Source: Bryobacter sp. CoA8 C33
GTDB lineage: Bacteria > Acidobacteriota > Terriglobia > Bryobacterales > Bryobacteraceae
Length of the DNA stretch: 48,028 nucleotides
NCBI GenBank assembly: GCA_019931185.1
Contig: JAINDK010000043.1
Coordinates: 1-48,028, forward strand
Reading direction: 5' to 3'
Positions 25,949 to 34,253 of the stretch are shown here, piece by piece (position 1 is the stretch's first letter; the number at the start of each line of letters is the position of its first letter). The notes below the pieces were generated by a model. The model was not told the origin of the DNA. It was given only the letters and a program-made list of their open reading frames with translations, and ran no database searches. A program made the translations under genes and the position numbers.

Positions 25949-26695
25949 TTAGCGGCCGTATTCAAAACCGGACAAGGCCCACTGACGGGGGGAATTGATG
26001 GAGAGAGCGGGGCCGCGCCACATGCGTTGGAGGCGGCGTGTGGGGACGAGGCCGAGGGTGGAGGCAGCGGCGTGTGCCTGAGGGTGATCGGGGAAAAGGT
26101 CCCAGCATAGGGAGAGGCTGGAGGGGATGAGCGAGAGCAGGGCGGGGGAGGAGGCGAAGAAGGGGCCGAGGTGGTTAAAGAGGCGGCCGGGGCGGAGCAG
26201 GAGGAGATCATCGTCGTGGCGCCAGATGTGGCTCGAGGGGGCGAGGGAGGCGAGCAGGGGGTCGGAGAAGGAGAGTTGGTGGGAGGGAGGATCGGACAGG
26301 GGCTCGCCGGGGCGGGTCCAGCGTTCCAGGATTTGAGTGGGGAGGAAATCGAATTGGCGGTAGAGGGGCTCGCCGAGGGTGGTGGCGTCGAGGCCGATGC
26401 TGGTGATGCCTTCCTGGGCGAGGAGTTCGAGGGTGTGGGAGAGGAGTTGGCGAGCGAGGCCACGGCCGCGGTAAGCGGGGAGGGTGAGGACCATGCCGAT
26501 CCAGGCCCAGCCGGCGGGATCGCGCCAGGCGGTGATCGACGAGGCAAGGATGCCGTCAACGGCGAGGCCGAAGCCGAGCAGGGAGTCGGTTCTGGCCCAG
26601 TCGGCTGTTGTTTGGTTCCAACCGGCGGAAACACTCAAGGCGAGTTTGGCGCCGACCGGAAACAGCCGCAGTGGTTGCGGTGTCAAAATCAACAC
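25949..26695 (-). CDS. GNAT-family acetyltransferase with C-terminal second domain
   Basis: About 248 aa. The acetyl-CoA site is clear: IGMVLTLPAYRGRGLARQLL contains the R/Q-x-x-G-x-G/A loop of motif A. The front (SAGWNQTTADWARTD) and the tail (RRLQRMWRGPA) fit the two-domain GNAT proteins I remember with an Acetyltransf_18-type C-terminus. The acetyl acceptor is unknown. I chose a GTG at 26695 (reading MLILTPQPLRLF) because it gives the usual family start; an ATG at 26725 would overlap the divergent DUF4139 gene. It is the first gene of a three-gene minus-strand operon, with a 10-base gap to the divergent neighbour. Confidence 0.75.
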   Translation of the reverse strand: MLILTPQPLRLFPVGAKLALSVSAGWNQTTADWARTDSLLGFGLAVDGILASSITAWRDPAGWAWIGMVLTLPAYRGRGLARQLLSHTLELLAQEGITSIGLDATTLGEPLYRQFDFLPTQILERWTRPGEPLSDPPSHQLSFSDPLLASLAPSSHIWRHDDDLLLLRPGRLFNHLGPFFASSPALLSLIPSSLSLCWDLFPDHPQAHAAASTLGLVPTRRLQRMWRGPALSINSPRQWALSGFEYGR

Positions 26696-26705
26696 AGGAC
26701 TAATT

Positions 26706-28691
26706 ATGCGCCAGATTGTCAGCATGCTCCTTGCCGGCCTGATTGCCGGAAACAGTTTTGCGGCCGAGTTGCCGGTGAAGAAGATCGTGCTGTACAAGCA
26801 TGGGATCGGGTATTTTGAGCGGCGGGGGGAAATTCCGGCCGGGGAGTCGGCGCGGCTCGATTTCAAGTCGGGCGATATGAACGACGTGTTGAAATCGTTG
26901 ACGGTGTTTGATCAGACGGGGAATAGCGTATCGGGGGTGCGTTATGACTCGAGCATGGCGCTGGGGGCGAAGTTGGCGGAGTTTCCTTTCAAGCTGGGAG
27001 ACCGGACGCCGCTGGTCGATTTTCTCGACCAGTTGAAGGGCGCCAAGATAGAGATGAAATTTGGGGCGACCGTGGTGAGCGGGCAGATTGTGGGAGCGCG
27101 CACGGCGCCGGGGCGGGAGCGGACGCAAACGATGACGGAACTGGTGACGGTGTTGACGCCGGGCGGGGAGATGGTGACGCAGGATCTGGGAGGGGCGACG
27201 TCGATGCGGCTGGTGGACGCGGAACTGCAATTGCAGTTGAGCGAGTATCTGCGGAGCCTGAATGTGAGCCGGAGCCGGGAGCAGAAGAGTGTGTACATTG
27301 ATTCGGCCAAGGATGCGGCGCGGAAGTTGAGTGTGGCGTACGCGATCCCGATGCCGGTGTGGAAGTCGAGCTACCGGCTGGTGCTCGATGCGGGGGAGGC
27401 GAAAAAGCCGGTGCTTGAGGGGTGGGCGATTCTCGACAACACGACGAGCGAGGATTGGACGCGCGTGGAACTGAGTGTGATCTCGGGGCAGCCGATCAGC
27501 TTTATCTCGAAGCTGTATGAGCCAAAGTATGTGACGCGGCAGGTGGTGGAACTCGAGGAGGAACAGCCGCTGGCGCCGAAGGTGTACCGGGCGGGGGCAA
27601 AGCAGATGGCGCCGATGGCGGCAGCAAACATGATGGCGGGCCGGCGGGCCGCTGGGGATGCGCTGGCGGCCGCGGAGGCGCAGATGAGCACGGCGACCTC
27701 GACGTTGGAGGTGCAGACGACGGCGCGCGAGGCCGGGGAGTTGTTTGAGTACAAGTTTGGGCAACTGGTAACGGTGAAGCGGAACGAGTCGGCGATGCTG
27801 CCGTTTGTGCAGCAGCCGATCGAGGCGCGGAAGCTGTTGATCTACACCGAGGGGAGCAACCGGGAAAATCCGTTGAACTCGGTGGAGTTGACGAACACGA
27901 CGGGCAAGACGCTCGACGGGGGCCCGTTGAGCGTGTATGACGGGGGCGTGTACGCGGGTGAGGCGCTGGTGAACACGTTCAAGGCGGCCGACAAGCGGCT
28001 GTTGAGTTATGCGAGCGACCTGGGTACGCGCGTGGTGGAGGACGGCAGTGAAGGCGAAGCGGTGCTGCGGGTATTGAAGGCGGTGAGGGGTGTGTTGACG
28101 GTGACGATGATCAGCGAGGCGGCCAAGACGTACAAGATCACGAATGTGGACCGCAAGAGCAAGACGCTGATGATTGAACATCCGCTGCGGGAGGGCTACA
28201 AGGTGGTGGGGCAGAAGCCGAGCGAGGAGACGAAGACGCATACGCGGTTTGAGGTAAAGCTGACGGGGGAGGCGGCGCAGACCTATACGGTGAAGGAGGA
28301 GCGGGCGATTGTCGAGACAGTGATGCTGAGCGAAGCGGGGGGAGAGCAGATCGCGTTGTGGGTGAGGTCGAACCGGCTGACGCCCGAGGCCAAGCAGGTG
28401 CTGTCTGCAATCGCGGCGTTGCGGGGGCAGGTGGCCGAGGCGCAGCGGACGATCGAGGGATTGGGCAAGCAGGTGGCGGAGGCGACTGGGGATCAGGAGC
28501 GGGTGCGGCGGAACCTGAGCAGCCTGAACAACGTAAGCGGGCAACAGGAGCGGGTGCAGCGGTATGCGACGGAGTTGGCGAACCTCGATGCGCGGATTGT
28601 CTCGCTGCGGGACCAGATTGCCGCCGAGGGGAAGCGCAAGGATAGCCTGAGCGGGCAACTGGAGCAGAAGATTGAAGCGGCGACGTTCTGA
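26706..28691 (+). CDS. Secreted DUF4139-type protein with C-terminal coiled coil
   Basis: 661 aa. A Sec signal (MRQIVSMLLAGLIAGNSFAA) precedes an N-terminal domain of about 180 residues (KKIVLYKHGIGYFERRGEIP). A middle DUF4139-type beta-rich region follows (about 200-540) with VWKSSYRLVLDA and VELSVISGQPISF near its start. The end (about 560-655) is heptad-like (LRGQVAEAQRTIEGLGKQV), a probable coiled coil that may drive oligomerisation. The family is exported and of unknown function. Ser/Met/Ala-rich inserts occur near 330-380 (AANMMAGRRAAGDALAAAEA). It is monocistronic in appearance and divergent from the GNAT gene. The UvrC-like gene follows after 18 bases. Confidence 0.85.
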   Translation: MRQIVSMLLAGLIAGNSFAAELPVKKIVLYKHGIGYFERRGEIPAGESARLDFKSGDMNDVLKSLTVFDQTGNSVSGVRYDSSMALGAKLAEFPFKLGDRTPLVDFLDQLKGAKIEMKFGATVVSGQIVGARTAPGRERTQTMTELVTVLTPGGEMVTQDLGGATSMRLVDAELQLQLSEYLRSLNVSRSREQKSVYIDSAKDAARKLSVAYAIPMPVWKSSYRLVLDAGEAKKPVLEGWAILDNTTSEDWTRVELSVISGQPISFISKLYEPKYVTRQVVELEEEQPLAPKVYRAGAKQMAPMAAANMMAGRRAAGDALAAAEAQMSTATSTLEVQTTAREAGELFEYKFGQLVTVKRNESAMLPFVQQPIEARKLLIYTEGSNRENPLNSVELTNTTGKTLDGGPLSVYDGGVYAGEALVNTFKAADKRLLSYASDLGTRVVEDGSEGEAVLRVLKAVRGVLTVTMISEAAKTYKITNVDRKSKTLMIEHPLREGYKVVGQKPSEETKTHTRFEVKLTGEAAQTYTVKEERAIVETVMLSEAGGEQIALWVRSNRLTPEAKQVLSAIAALRGQVAEAQRTIEGLGKQVAEATGDQERVRRNLSSLNNVSGQQERVQRYATELANLDARIVSLRDQIAAEGKRKDSLSGQLEQKIEAATF

Positions 28692-28709
28692 CGTGAGAAT
28701 CTGAAGGGA

Positions 28710-29837
28710 GTGATAGGGGAACCGAGTCTGGCATTTGACTGGCGGGGCGAGATTCCGCTGGTGGCCGACGAGCCGGCAGTCTTTCTGATTCATTCGCGGC
28801 GGGGCGAGCCGTATCTGGGGCGCACGGCGCTGTTGCGTCGGCGGCTGAAGCGATTGCTGGCGCCGCGGCAAGGCTCGCGGCTGCTCGATCTGAGCGGGAT
28901 TGCCGAGCGGGTGGAGGTGTGGCCGACGCGGGCGCGCCTCGAGCATGGGCTGATCTTTTACGGACTGGCCAAGGCGTATTTTCCCGAGAGCTACCGCAAG
29001 ATTGCGCGGCTGCCTTCGCCGCCGTATTTAAAGGTGTTGCTGAGTAACGAATTTCCGCGGACGCAGGTAACGAGCCGGCTGAGCGGGCGGGAGAACTTGT
29101 TCTTGGGGCCGTTTCGCAGCCGGGCGGAAGCGGAAAAGTTTGAGAGCGAGACGCTTGACTTTTTTCAACTGCGGCGATGCGAAGAGGACCTGAAGCCGAA
29201 CCCGGACCATGCGGGCTGTATATACGGGGAGATGAACCAATGTTTGCGGCCGTGCCAGATGGTGGTGGGCCCGACGGAGTACCGGACGGAGGTGAAGCGG
29301 CTGGAGGTGTTTGTCGAGACGCAGGGGGAATCGCTGCGGGAGGCGATTGCGCGGGCGCGGGAGCGGGCGAGCGAGAATCTGGAATTTGAGGAAGCGGCGC
29401 GGCAACACAAGCGGCATGAGAAGCTGGAGGGGCTGCTGCGGGGGGCGAGCGAGATTACGACTGATGTTCGGCGATTGAACGGGGTGACGGCGGTGAAGGC
29501 GGGCGAGGGAGTGAGGCTGTATTTCTTGCTCGAGGGGATCTGGCAGGCGCCTATAGAGTTTGACATGAAGATGCAGGCCGGAGAATCGATGGACCGGCGG
29601 CTGCGGCAGATTGTCGAGGGCTTACCGCTGGTGAAGCCGACGCTGAAGGAGCGGGAGGAGCATCTGGCGTTGCTGGCGCGTTGGTTTTATTCGAGCTACC
29701 GGGATACGGAGTGGCTAGGGTTCGGGCGGCGGGAGGAGTTGCCGTACCGCAGGCTGGTGCGGCTGATTTCGCGGGTTATGAATCCGGGGCCGGCGCATGC
29801 GACGATGGGCGTAAATGAACAGCAAGGTTCTGGTTAG
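28710..29837 (+). CDS. UvrC-like protein lacking the C-terminal nuclease half
   Basis: 375 aa, GTG start. The N-terminus (FLIHSRRGEPYLGRTALLRR) aligns with the GIY-YIG nuclease start of UvrC, with Arg kept but GIY changed to FLI and YxG kept as YLG. The next part matches UvrC: LGPFRSRAEAEKFES, a Cys cluster (CIYGEMNQCLRPCQ) and a UVR-type helical hairpin (ERASENLEFEEAARQHKRHE). The C-terminal RNase H-like nuclease and HhH domains are absent; the protein ends in a different 130-residue region. This resembles Cho/UvrC-like homologues more than true UvrC, so repair incision by it alone is doubtful. The ggt gene starts 22 bases before its end. Confidence 0.8.
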   Translation: MIGEPSLAFDWRGEIPLVADEPAVFLIHSRRGEPYLGRTALLRRRLKRLLAPRQGSRLLDLSGIAERVEVWPTRARLEHGLIFYGLAKAYFPESYRKIARLPSPPYLKVLLSNEFPRTQVTSRLSGRENLFLGPFRSRAEAEKFESETLDFFQLRRCEEDLKPNPDHAGCIYGEMNQCLRPCQMVVGPTEYRTEVKRLEVFVETQGESLREAIARARERASENLEFEEAARQHKRHEKLEGLLRGASEITTDVRRLNGVTAVKAGEGVRLYFLLEGIWQAPIEFDMKMQAGESMDRRLRQIVEGLPLVKPTLKEREEHLALLARWFYSSYRDTEWLGFGRREELPYRRLVRLISRVMNPGPAHATMGVNEQQGSG

Positions 29838-31506
29838 TCTGGCAATGGCCGCCCTGGTGGCGGCGCAGGAGGTTTCGCAGTCGGGATTGCGGCTCGAGGC
29901 GGAACGGGCGATGGTGGCGCAGCCGGAGCGGGCGCCGAAGGCGATGGTGGCCAGTTGCAACGAGGATGCGACGCGAGCCGGAATCGAGGTGTTGCGCAAG
30001 GGGGGGAATGCGGTGGATGCGGCCGTGGCGCTAGCCTTCGCGCTGGCGGTGGTGCACCCGGAGGCGGGCAATCTGGGCGGGGGCGGCTATCTGTTGGTGC
30101 GCATGGCGGACGGGAGGACGAAGCTGATCGACTATGGGGCGCGGGCGCCGGAGGCATCGCGGCCGGGGGTTTTTGCGAATTCGCGGGAGGCGGCGACGGG
30201 CTACAAGAGCATGCCGGTGCCCGGGACGCCAGACGGGATGGCGCTGGCGCATCAGATGTACGGCAAGCTGCCTTGGAAGGCGGTGCTTGAGCCGTCGCGG
30301 CGGCTGGCCAAGGACGGTTTTCAGGCTTCGCAGCGGATGGAGTTGATACTGAAGTTGCAGGTGCCGGTGATGAAGCCGTTCGCGGATTCGGCGAAGATAT
30401 TTCTGCACGGTGGGGAGGAGCCGCTGCGGCAGGGAGAACTGGTACGGCAGCCGGAGTTGGCGGCTACGATTGGGCGGATGCAGAAGCAGGGGGGGCGGGA
30501 GTTTTATGAAGGGGAGACGGCGCGGCGCATGGTGGCTGATATCGAGGCCCATGGCGGGCTGATCACGGCGGCGGATTTGAAGAATTACCGGGCGATCGCG
30601 CGGGAGCCGCTCGAGACCAGCTATCGCGGGTACCCGATTCTGACGAGCGCGCCGAGCTCAAGCGGGGGTATGGCGATCGTTGAGATGTTGAACATCATCG
30701 AGAATTTTCCGATGCCGCTTGGCATGGAGGGCAGCGCGAACCACCGCCATATTCATGTCGAGGCGATGAAGCGGGCGTTTCGTGACCGGCTACTGTATGC
30801 CGGGGACCCGGGCTACAAGGAAATCCCGGTAAGAAAACTGACGAGCAAGGACTACGCGCGGACGCTGGCCGCGGGCATTGCTCCCGACCGGGCGACGCCC
30901 TCGAGCGATTTGGGGCCCTTGCCTGGCGACGCCGAAGGGCTGACCGGGGAGAGCGAGAACACGACGCATTTCAGCATTGTCGACGCGGAGGGCAACATCG
31001 TCACGAACACTTATACGCTGAGCGGATTCTACGGCAGCCAGGTGATTGTGAAGGGAACGGGGGTGTTGATGGGCAACATTTACGGGGCCTTTTCCGGCGG
31101 GGGGAAGAAGGTGCTGCCGGCGGGACATCGTCCGCCGAGCACGATGACGCCGACGATCGTGCTGACCCGGGAGAAGAAGCCATGGTTCGCGCTGGGAAGC
31201 CCGGGAGGCTCGACGATCCCGAACACGCTGGTGGCGGTGATCACGAATCTGATCGACTTCCGCATGAGCTTGCGCGACGCCATCGAGTATCCGCGGATCC
31301 ACCATCAGTATCTGCCGGATCGCGTGGAGGCAGAGCCGGGGGCGATCCCGTACGAGGTGGCGCAGAAGCTGCAGGCCAGCGGACAGACGCTGAGCAAGCG
31401 CTATCGCAGCCAAGGGGATGTGCACGCGGTGCTGGTCGAGGAGAAGACCGGCTGGCGTCAGGGCTGGAGCGATGGACGCCGCGGCGGCAAGGTAATGGGC
31501 TATTAG
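29815..31506 (+). CDS. ggt: Gamma-glutamyltransferase
   Basis: 563 aa periplasmic Ntn-hydrolase. It cleaves gamma-glutamyl bonds such as those of glutathione and self-processes into two chains. A signal peptide (NSKVLVSLAMAALVAAQ) opens the protein. The autocleavage site and nucleophile are Thr383 in ENTTHFSIVDAEG. Other family blocks: GNAVDAAVALAFALAVVHPE, GNLGGGGYLLVR, SAPSSSGGMAIVEML, MTPTIVL and GSPGGSTIPNTL. Its first 23 bases overlap the UvrC-like gene, and its stop overlaps the convergent DUF669-like gene by four bases. No glutathione genes are nearby. Confidence 0.95.
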   Translation: MNSKVLVSLAMAALVAAQEVSQSGLRLEAERAMVAQPERAPKAMVASCNEDATRAGIEVLRKGGNAVDAAVALAFALAVVHPEAGNLGGGGYLLVRMADGRTKLIDYGARAPEASRPGVFANSREAATGYKSMPVPGTPDGMALAHQMYGKLPWKAVLEPSRRLAKDGFQASQRMELILKLQVPVMKPFADSAKIFLHGGEEPLRQGELVRQPELAATIGRMQKQGGREFYEGETARRMVADIEAHGGLITAADLKNYRAIAREPLETSYRGYPILTSAPSSSGGMAIVEMLNIIENFPMPLGMEGSANHRHIHVEAMKRAFRDRLLYAGDPGYKEIPVRKLTSKDYARTLAAGIAPDRATPSSDLGPLPGDAEGLTGESENTTHFSIVDAEGNIVTNTYTLSGFYGSQVIVKGTGVLMGNIYGAFSGGGKKVLPAGHRPPSTMTPTIVLTREKKPWFALGSPGGSTIPNTLVAVITNLIDFRMSLRDAIEYPRIHHQYLPDRVEAEPGAIPYEVAQKLQASGQTLSKRYRSQGDVHAVLVEEKTGWRQGWSDGRRGGKVMGY

Positions 31507-31973
31507 AAGGGCAGATCGTCGTCGGCAATCGCAGTTTTCTTCGCGCCGTCGAGGAGATTGTTGAAATAGATATTGATGTCTTCACCGCGGGTGCGGCGGA
31601 CGATCTCGAGCTCGACGCCGATGAGGTCGTGGAGATGGAACTTGAGGTCGGAGAAGCGCTCGAGGGAGAGGCCGCAGAGGCGGAGTTCGTCCTCGACGTA
31701 ATCACGGGTTTTCTCGGTGATGGCGCGGTATTTCCAGATGACGCGGTTGGCGAAGCTCGGGCCGAGGATGCGCAGGGTGTATTTGAGAACGGGGTTGCCG
31801 CTGCGGGGAGAAACATAAAGCTGGGCATCCTCGATGCGGGCCTCATAAGTACCGTCGGGGACTTCCTCGAAATTGGAGGAGCGGGGCGTGGAGGGAGGGG
31901 CGGGCGCGGCGGCGCCGCGGTCGAAACGGCTGAGATCGATATCAAGATCTTCGGAGCGGACGGAAGTGTTCAT
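31503..31973 (-). CDS. DUF669-like protein with an SSB-type acidic tail
   Basis: 156 aa, no signal or membrane segment. The central region (PDGTYEARIEDAQLYVSP, then GNPVLKYTLRI and ITEKTRDYVEDELRL) fits the DUF669 family as I remember it, which occurs in phages and bacteria near replication or recombination genes. The protein ends AIADDDLPF, the acidic tip ending Pro-Phe used by single-stranded DNA-binding proteins to recruit partners. DNA binding is therefore inferred, not shown. A GGAGAC site lies about 12 bases upstream of the ATG. It stands alone between convergent ggt and the exported enolase-superfamily gene; no prophage genes are nearby. Confidence 0.6.
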   Translation of the reverse strand: MNTSVRSEDLDIDLSRFDRGAAAPAPPSTPRSSNFEEVPDGTYEARIEDAQLYVSPRSGNPVLKYTLRILGPSFANRVIWKYRAITEKTRDYVEDELRLCGLSLERFSDLKFHLHDLIGVELEIVRRTRGEDINIYFNNLLDGAKKTAIADDDLPF

Positions 31974-32032
31974 AAGAAGGCTATGTCTCCTGCATGCCTT
32001 CTGAGCAATCCGCGTGCCATCCCAAAATGGAA

Positions 32033-33454
32033 CTAGGCGACGGCGGAAAGGCCCTTGCCGCGGAGTTCGCTGGTACGGACGAAGCCGTCCTTGATATCGA
32101 AGATGCCGGGAAAGCGGGCGACCCAGTCTTTGTTGGCGACCGGGACGTACTGGCGGGCATTGGCCTCGATGGCGGCAACACCGGGCACATGGGCGGCGAG
32201 CCCAGCGGAGTGGATGAGGCTGGCGCCGGGGCAGGTGAGGTCCTGCACGCAGAGGAACATCTTGTATTTTTGGGCGACGGCGGCCATGAGGAGGGCCTGT
32301 GTTTGGCCTTTGCAAGCCTTGAGGGCGGCGCCGGAATAGCCCATTTCGCGGGAAAGCATGAGGCTTTCTTTTTCGGTGAGGGATTCGTCGATGACGACAG
32401 GCTTGCGCTTGGCGGCTTCGTGCATGACGTTGGCGCGGTCGGCCTTGAGGTCACGCCGGGTGGGCTGTTCGATGTACTGGATGCGGCGGTAGGCGCCGGC
32501 GCTTTTGGCTTCGATTTGATTCAGCACGTCGAGGAGGTAGGCGACGTTTGGGCACTTTTCGTTGAAGTCAAGGGAGTAGACCCAATCCTTGCGCTGGATG
32601 GCGGGCATGTTTTCGGCGCAGCAGGCATGGACGCGGAGGACGCGTTCGATATCCCACTTGGCGTCCTCCCCGTTGAGTTTGATTTTGATGTTACGCAGGC
32701 CGTTGAAGCGGATCCACTCGGGGAGATTTTCCGGCAGGCCGTCGCCGACCGGTTTTTGGACATCGGTGGGGAAGATGGGATCGACGGCGCCGACGAGGTG
32801 ATAGAGAGGCATGAGGGGCTTGGGCCGGGGCAGCACATAGCGGCTCAAGTATTCGCCCTTGAACTCGGAGCCGATGTAGTGGCTGAGATCCTTGCGCATG
32901 CAATCGGGGCCGTAGGTCTGGTAGGCGCCGCGGCCGAGGAGTTTGCCGTAGGCGTCGTGGATGGCGGCATCGAAGGGGCTGACGACGACGAGGGAGCAGA
33001 GCTTAGGGATGGCTTGCTTCCACTTCTGCTCACGGGAAAGGCGGGCCGCGGCGGCGAGGTACTGATCCTCGAGAGCGACGTTGATGTCGACGGGATGACC
33101 GGTGGCGCCGGAGGCGTTTGTGATGCGTTCGACTTCGGAGGAGAGCAGCTTCATGGCGTGGAGGGTCTGCTCGTAGCTCATGAGCTTGGAGGGGAAGCTC
33201 CAGACGTTGCCCATGGACATGGCGCTGAAGCCGCGCTGAGAGCGGCCGAGACCGTCCTCGATGATGGTGTGGACGTTGAGCATGGTGACCTTGTCGACGA
33301 TGTTGCCGCCGAACTTGATTGGGGTGCGGTAGAGGAAGTCCTCGTAGGAGGCGCGGATCTCCTTGATCCTGACCTCGATGGTCTTGGCGCTCGAGTGGAT
33401 GGCGAAGGCAAGAGGAGCGGCGAGGAGGCCGCGGCGGCTGATCGTTTGCGTCAC
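32033..33454 (-). CDS. Twin-arginine-exported enolase-superfamily protein
   Basis: 473 aa. The start MTQTISRRGLLAAPLAFA is a twin-arginine signal. The rest has the enolase-superfamily (mandelate racemase type) order: Lys-x-Lys in RNIKIKLNG (257/259), metal ligands Asp296 (YSLDFNE), Glu329 (QYIEQP) and Asp356 (VIDESLT), and a late Lys in ALKACKGQT. An exported, probably folded-before-export Mg enzyme acting on an acid sugar or related carboxylate is a fair inference; the substrate is unknown. Enolase-superfamily enzymes are usually cytoplasmic, so the signal is unusual. It is divergent from the TonB-family gene, which starts 64 bases away. Confidence 0.85.
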   Translation of the reverse strand: MTQTISRRGLLAAPLAFAIHSSAKTIEVRIKEIRASYEDFLYRTPIKFGGNIVDKVTMLNVHTIIEDGLGRSQRGFSAMSMGNVWSFPSKLMSYEQTLHAMKLLSSEVERITNASGATGHPVDINVALEDQYLAAAARLSREQKWKQAIPKLCSLVVVSPFDAAIHDAYGKLLGRGAYQTYGPDCMRKDLSHYIGSEFKGEYLSRYVLPRPKPLMPLYHLVGAVDPIFPTDVQKPVGDGLPENLPEWIRFNGLRNIKIKLNGEDAKWDIERVLRVHACCAENMPAIQRKDWVYSLDFNEKCPNVAYLLDVLNQIEAKSAGAYRRIQYIEQPTRRDLKADRANVMHEAAKRKPVVIDESLTEKESLMLSREMGYSGAALKACKGQTQALLMAAVAQKYKMFLCVQDLTCPGASLIHSAGLAAHVPGVAAIEANARQYVPVANKDWVARFPGIFDIKDGFVRTSELRGKGLSAVA

Positions 33455-33518
33455 GAAACCATCTTATGGGAACCGTGCGGGCATGGGGGTTGTCTGAAGG
33501 GTTAGAAGGGAGGCGAGT

Positions 33519-34253
33519 ATGTTTGAAGGCACGGTGATGGAAGGCGGGGGAGGGCGGCGATTGGCGCTGGCGACGACCTCGTTGGGGATGCAGGTGGGGG
33601 TGGCGGGGGCGCTGGTGATGGCGGCGTGGATGGCGCCCGTGCCATTGCCGGCGGCGCCGGAGATCCGGCCGCCCGGGTTGCTGGTACCGCGGCGGCAGGT
33701 GGTGGAGGTGGTGCGGGTGAGCGAAACAGCGGTGCGGGAGACCGCGATGGCCGCTGCGGCGCGGAGGGTGTTTCGCGCGCCGCAGCGGGTGGTGGGGAGG
33801 GGGGAGGTCGCGGTGCCGGCTTTAATCGATGTGGATGCCGGTTTGGCACGGGCGATGGTGGTGGGGGAATCGCTGGTATCTCGCGGGGGAGACCGTGTGG
33901 GGAGCGTTATGCCGGAAATTGCGCCGCCGGCGCGGCCGAAAGCGCGGGAGCGGGAGGGCGGCGAGCGCCTTCGTGTGGGGGGAGAGGTGATGTTGGCCAA
34001 GCTGCGGAGGCAGGAGCGGCCGGATTATCCGGAGATCGCGCGGCGGGCCCGGATCGAGGGCGAGGTGCTGTTGATGGGCGTGATTACGCGGGAGGGGCGA
34101 GTGGCGAACTTGCGCGTGTTGCAGGGGCACCCGCTGCTGGTGAGGGCGGCGCTGGCGGCCGTGAGCCAGTGGGAGTATGAACCGACGCTGCTGAACGGGG
34201 CGAGCGTCGAGGTGGAGGCGCCAATTACCGTGCGGTTCCGGCTGGGACGCTAG
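33519..34253 (+). CDS. TonB-family protein (energy-transducing C-terminal domain)
   Basis: 244 aa. A single N-terminal membrane segment (about residues 22-42, LGMQVGVAGALVMAAWMAPV) is followed by a variable Pro/Arg/Val linker (about 45-155) and the TonB C-terminal domain (about 160-244): RPDYPEIARRARIEGEVLL, then ITREGRVANLRVLQG and AVSQWEYEPTLLNG. TonB spans the periplasm and contacts outer-membrane receptors to transduce energy. ExbB/ExbD genes are not in the window. GGGAGG precedes the start. The 3' end overlaps the convergent DedA-like gene by 29 bases. Confidence 0.9.
   Translation: MFEGTVMEGGGGRRLALATTSLGMQVGVAGALVMAAWMAPVPLPAAPEIRPPGLLVPRRQVVEVVRVSETAVRETAMAAAARRVFRAPQRVVGRGEVAVPALIDVDAGLARAMVVGESLVSRGGDRVGSVMPEIAPPARPKAREREGGERLRVGGEVMLAKLRRQERPDYPEIARRARIEGEVLLMGVITREGRVANLRVLQGHPLLVRAALAAVSQWEYEPTLLNGASVEVEAPITVRFRLGR

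Noticed and set aside
24935-26110. Plus-strand frame of 391 codons opposite the epimerase and acetyltransferase genes
   Set aside because: Gly/Glu/Asp-rich, no motifs, and it crosses two minus-strand genes with clear motifs.
26700-28946. Minus-strand frame of 748 codons opposite the DUF4139 gene
   Set aside because: Arg/His/Pro-rich with no domain pattern; the plus-strand gene has a signal peptide, conserved blocks and a coiled coil.
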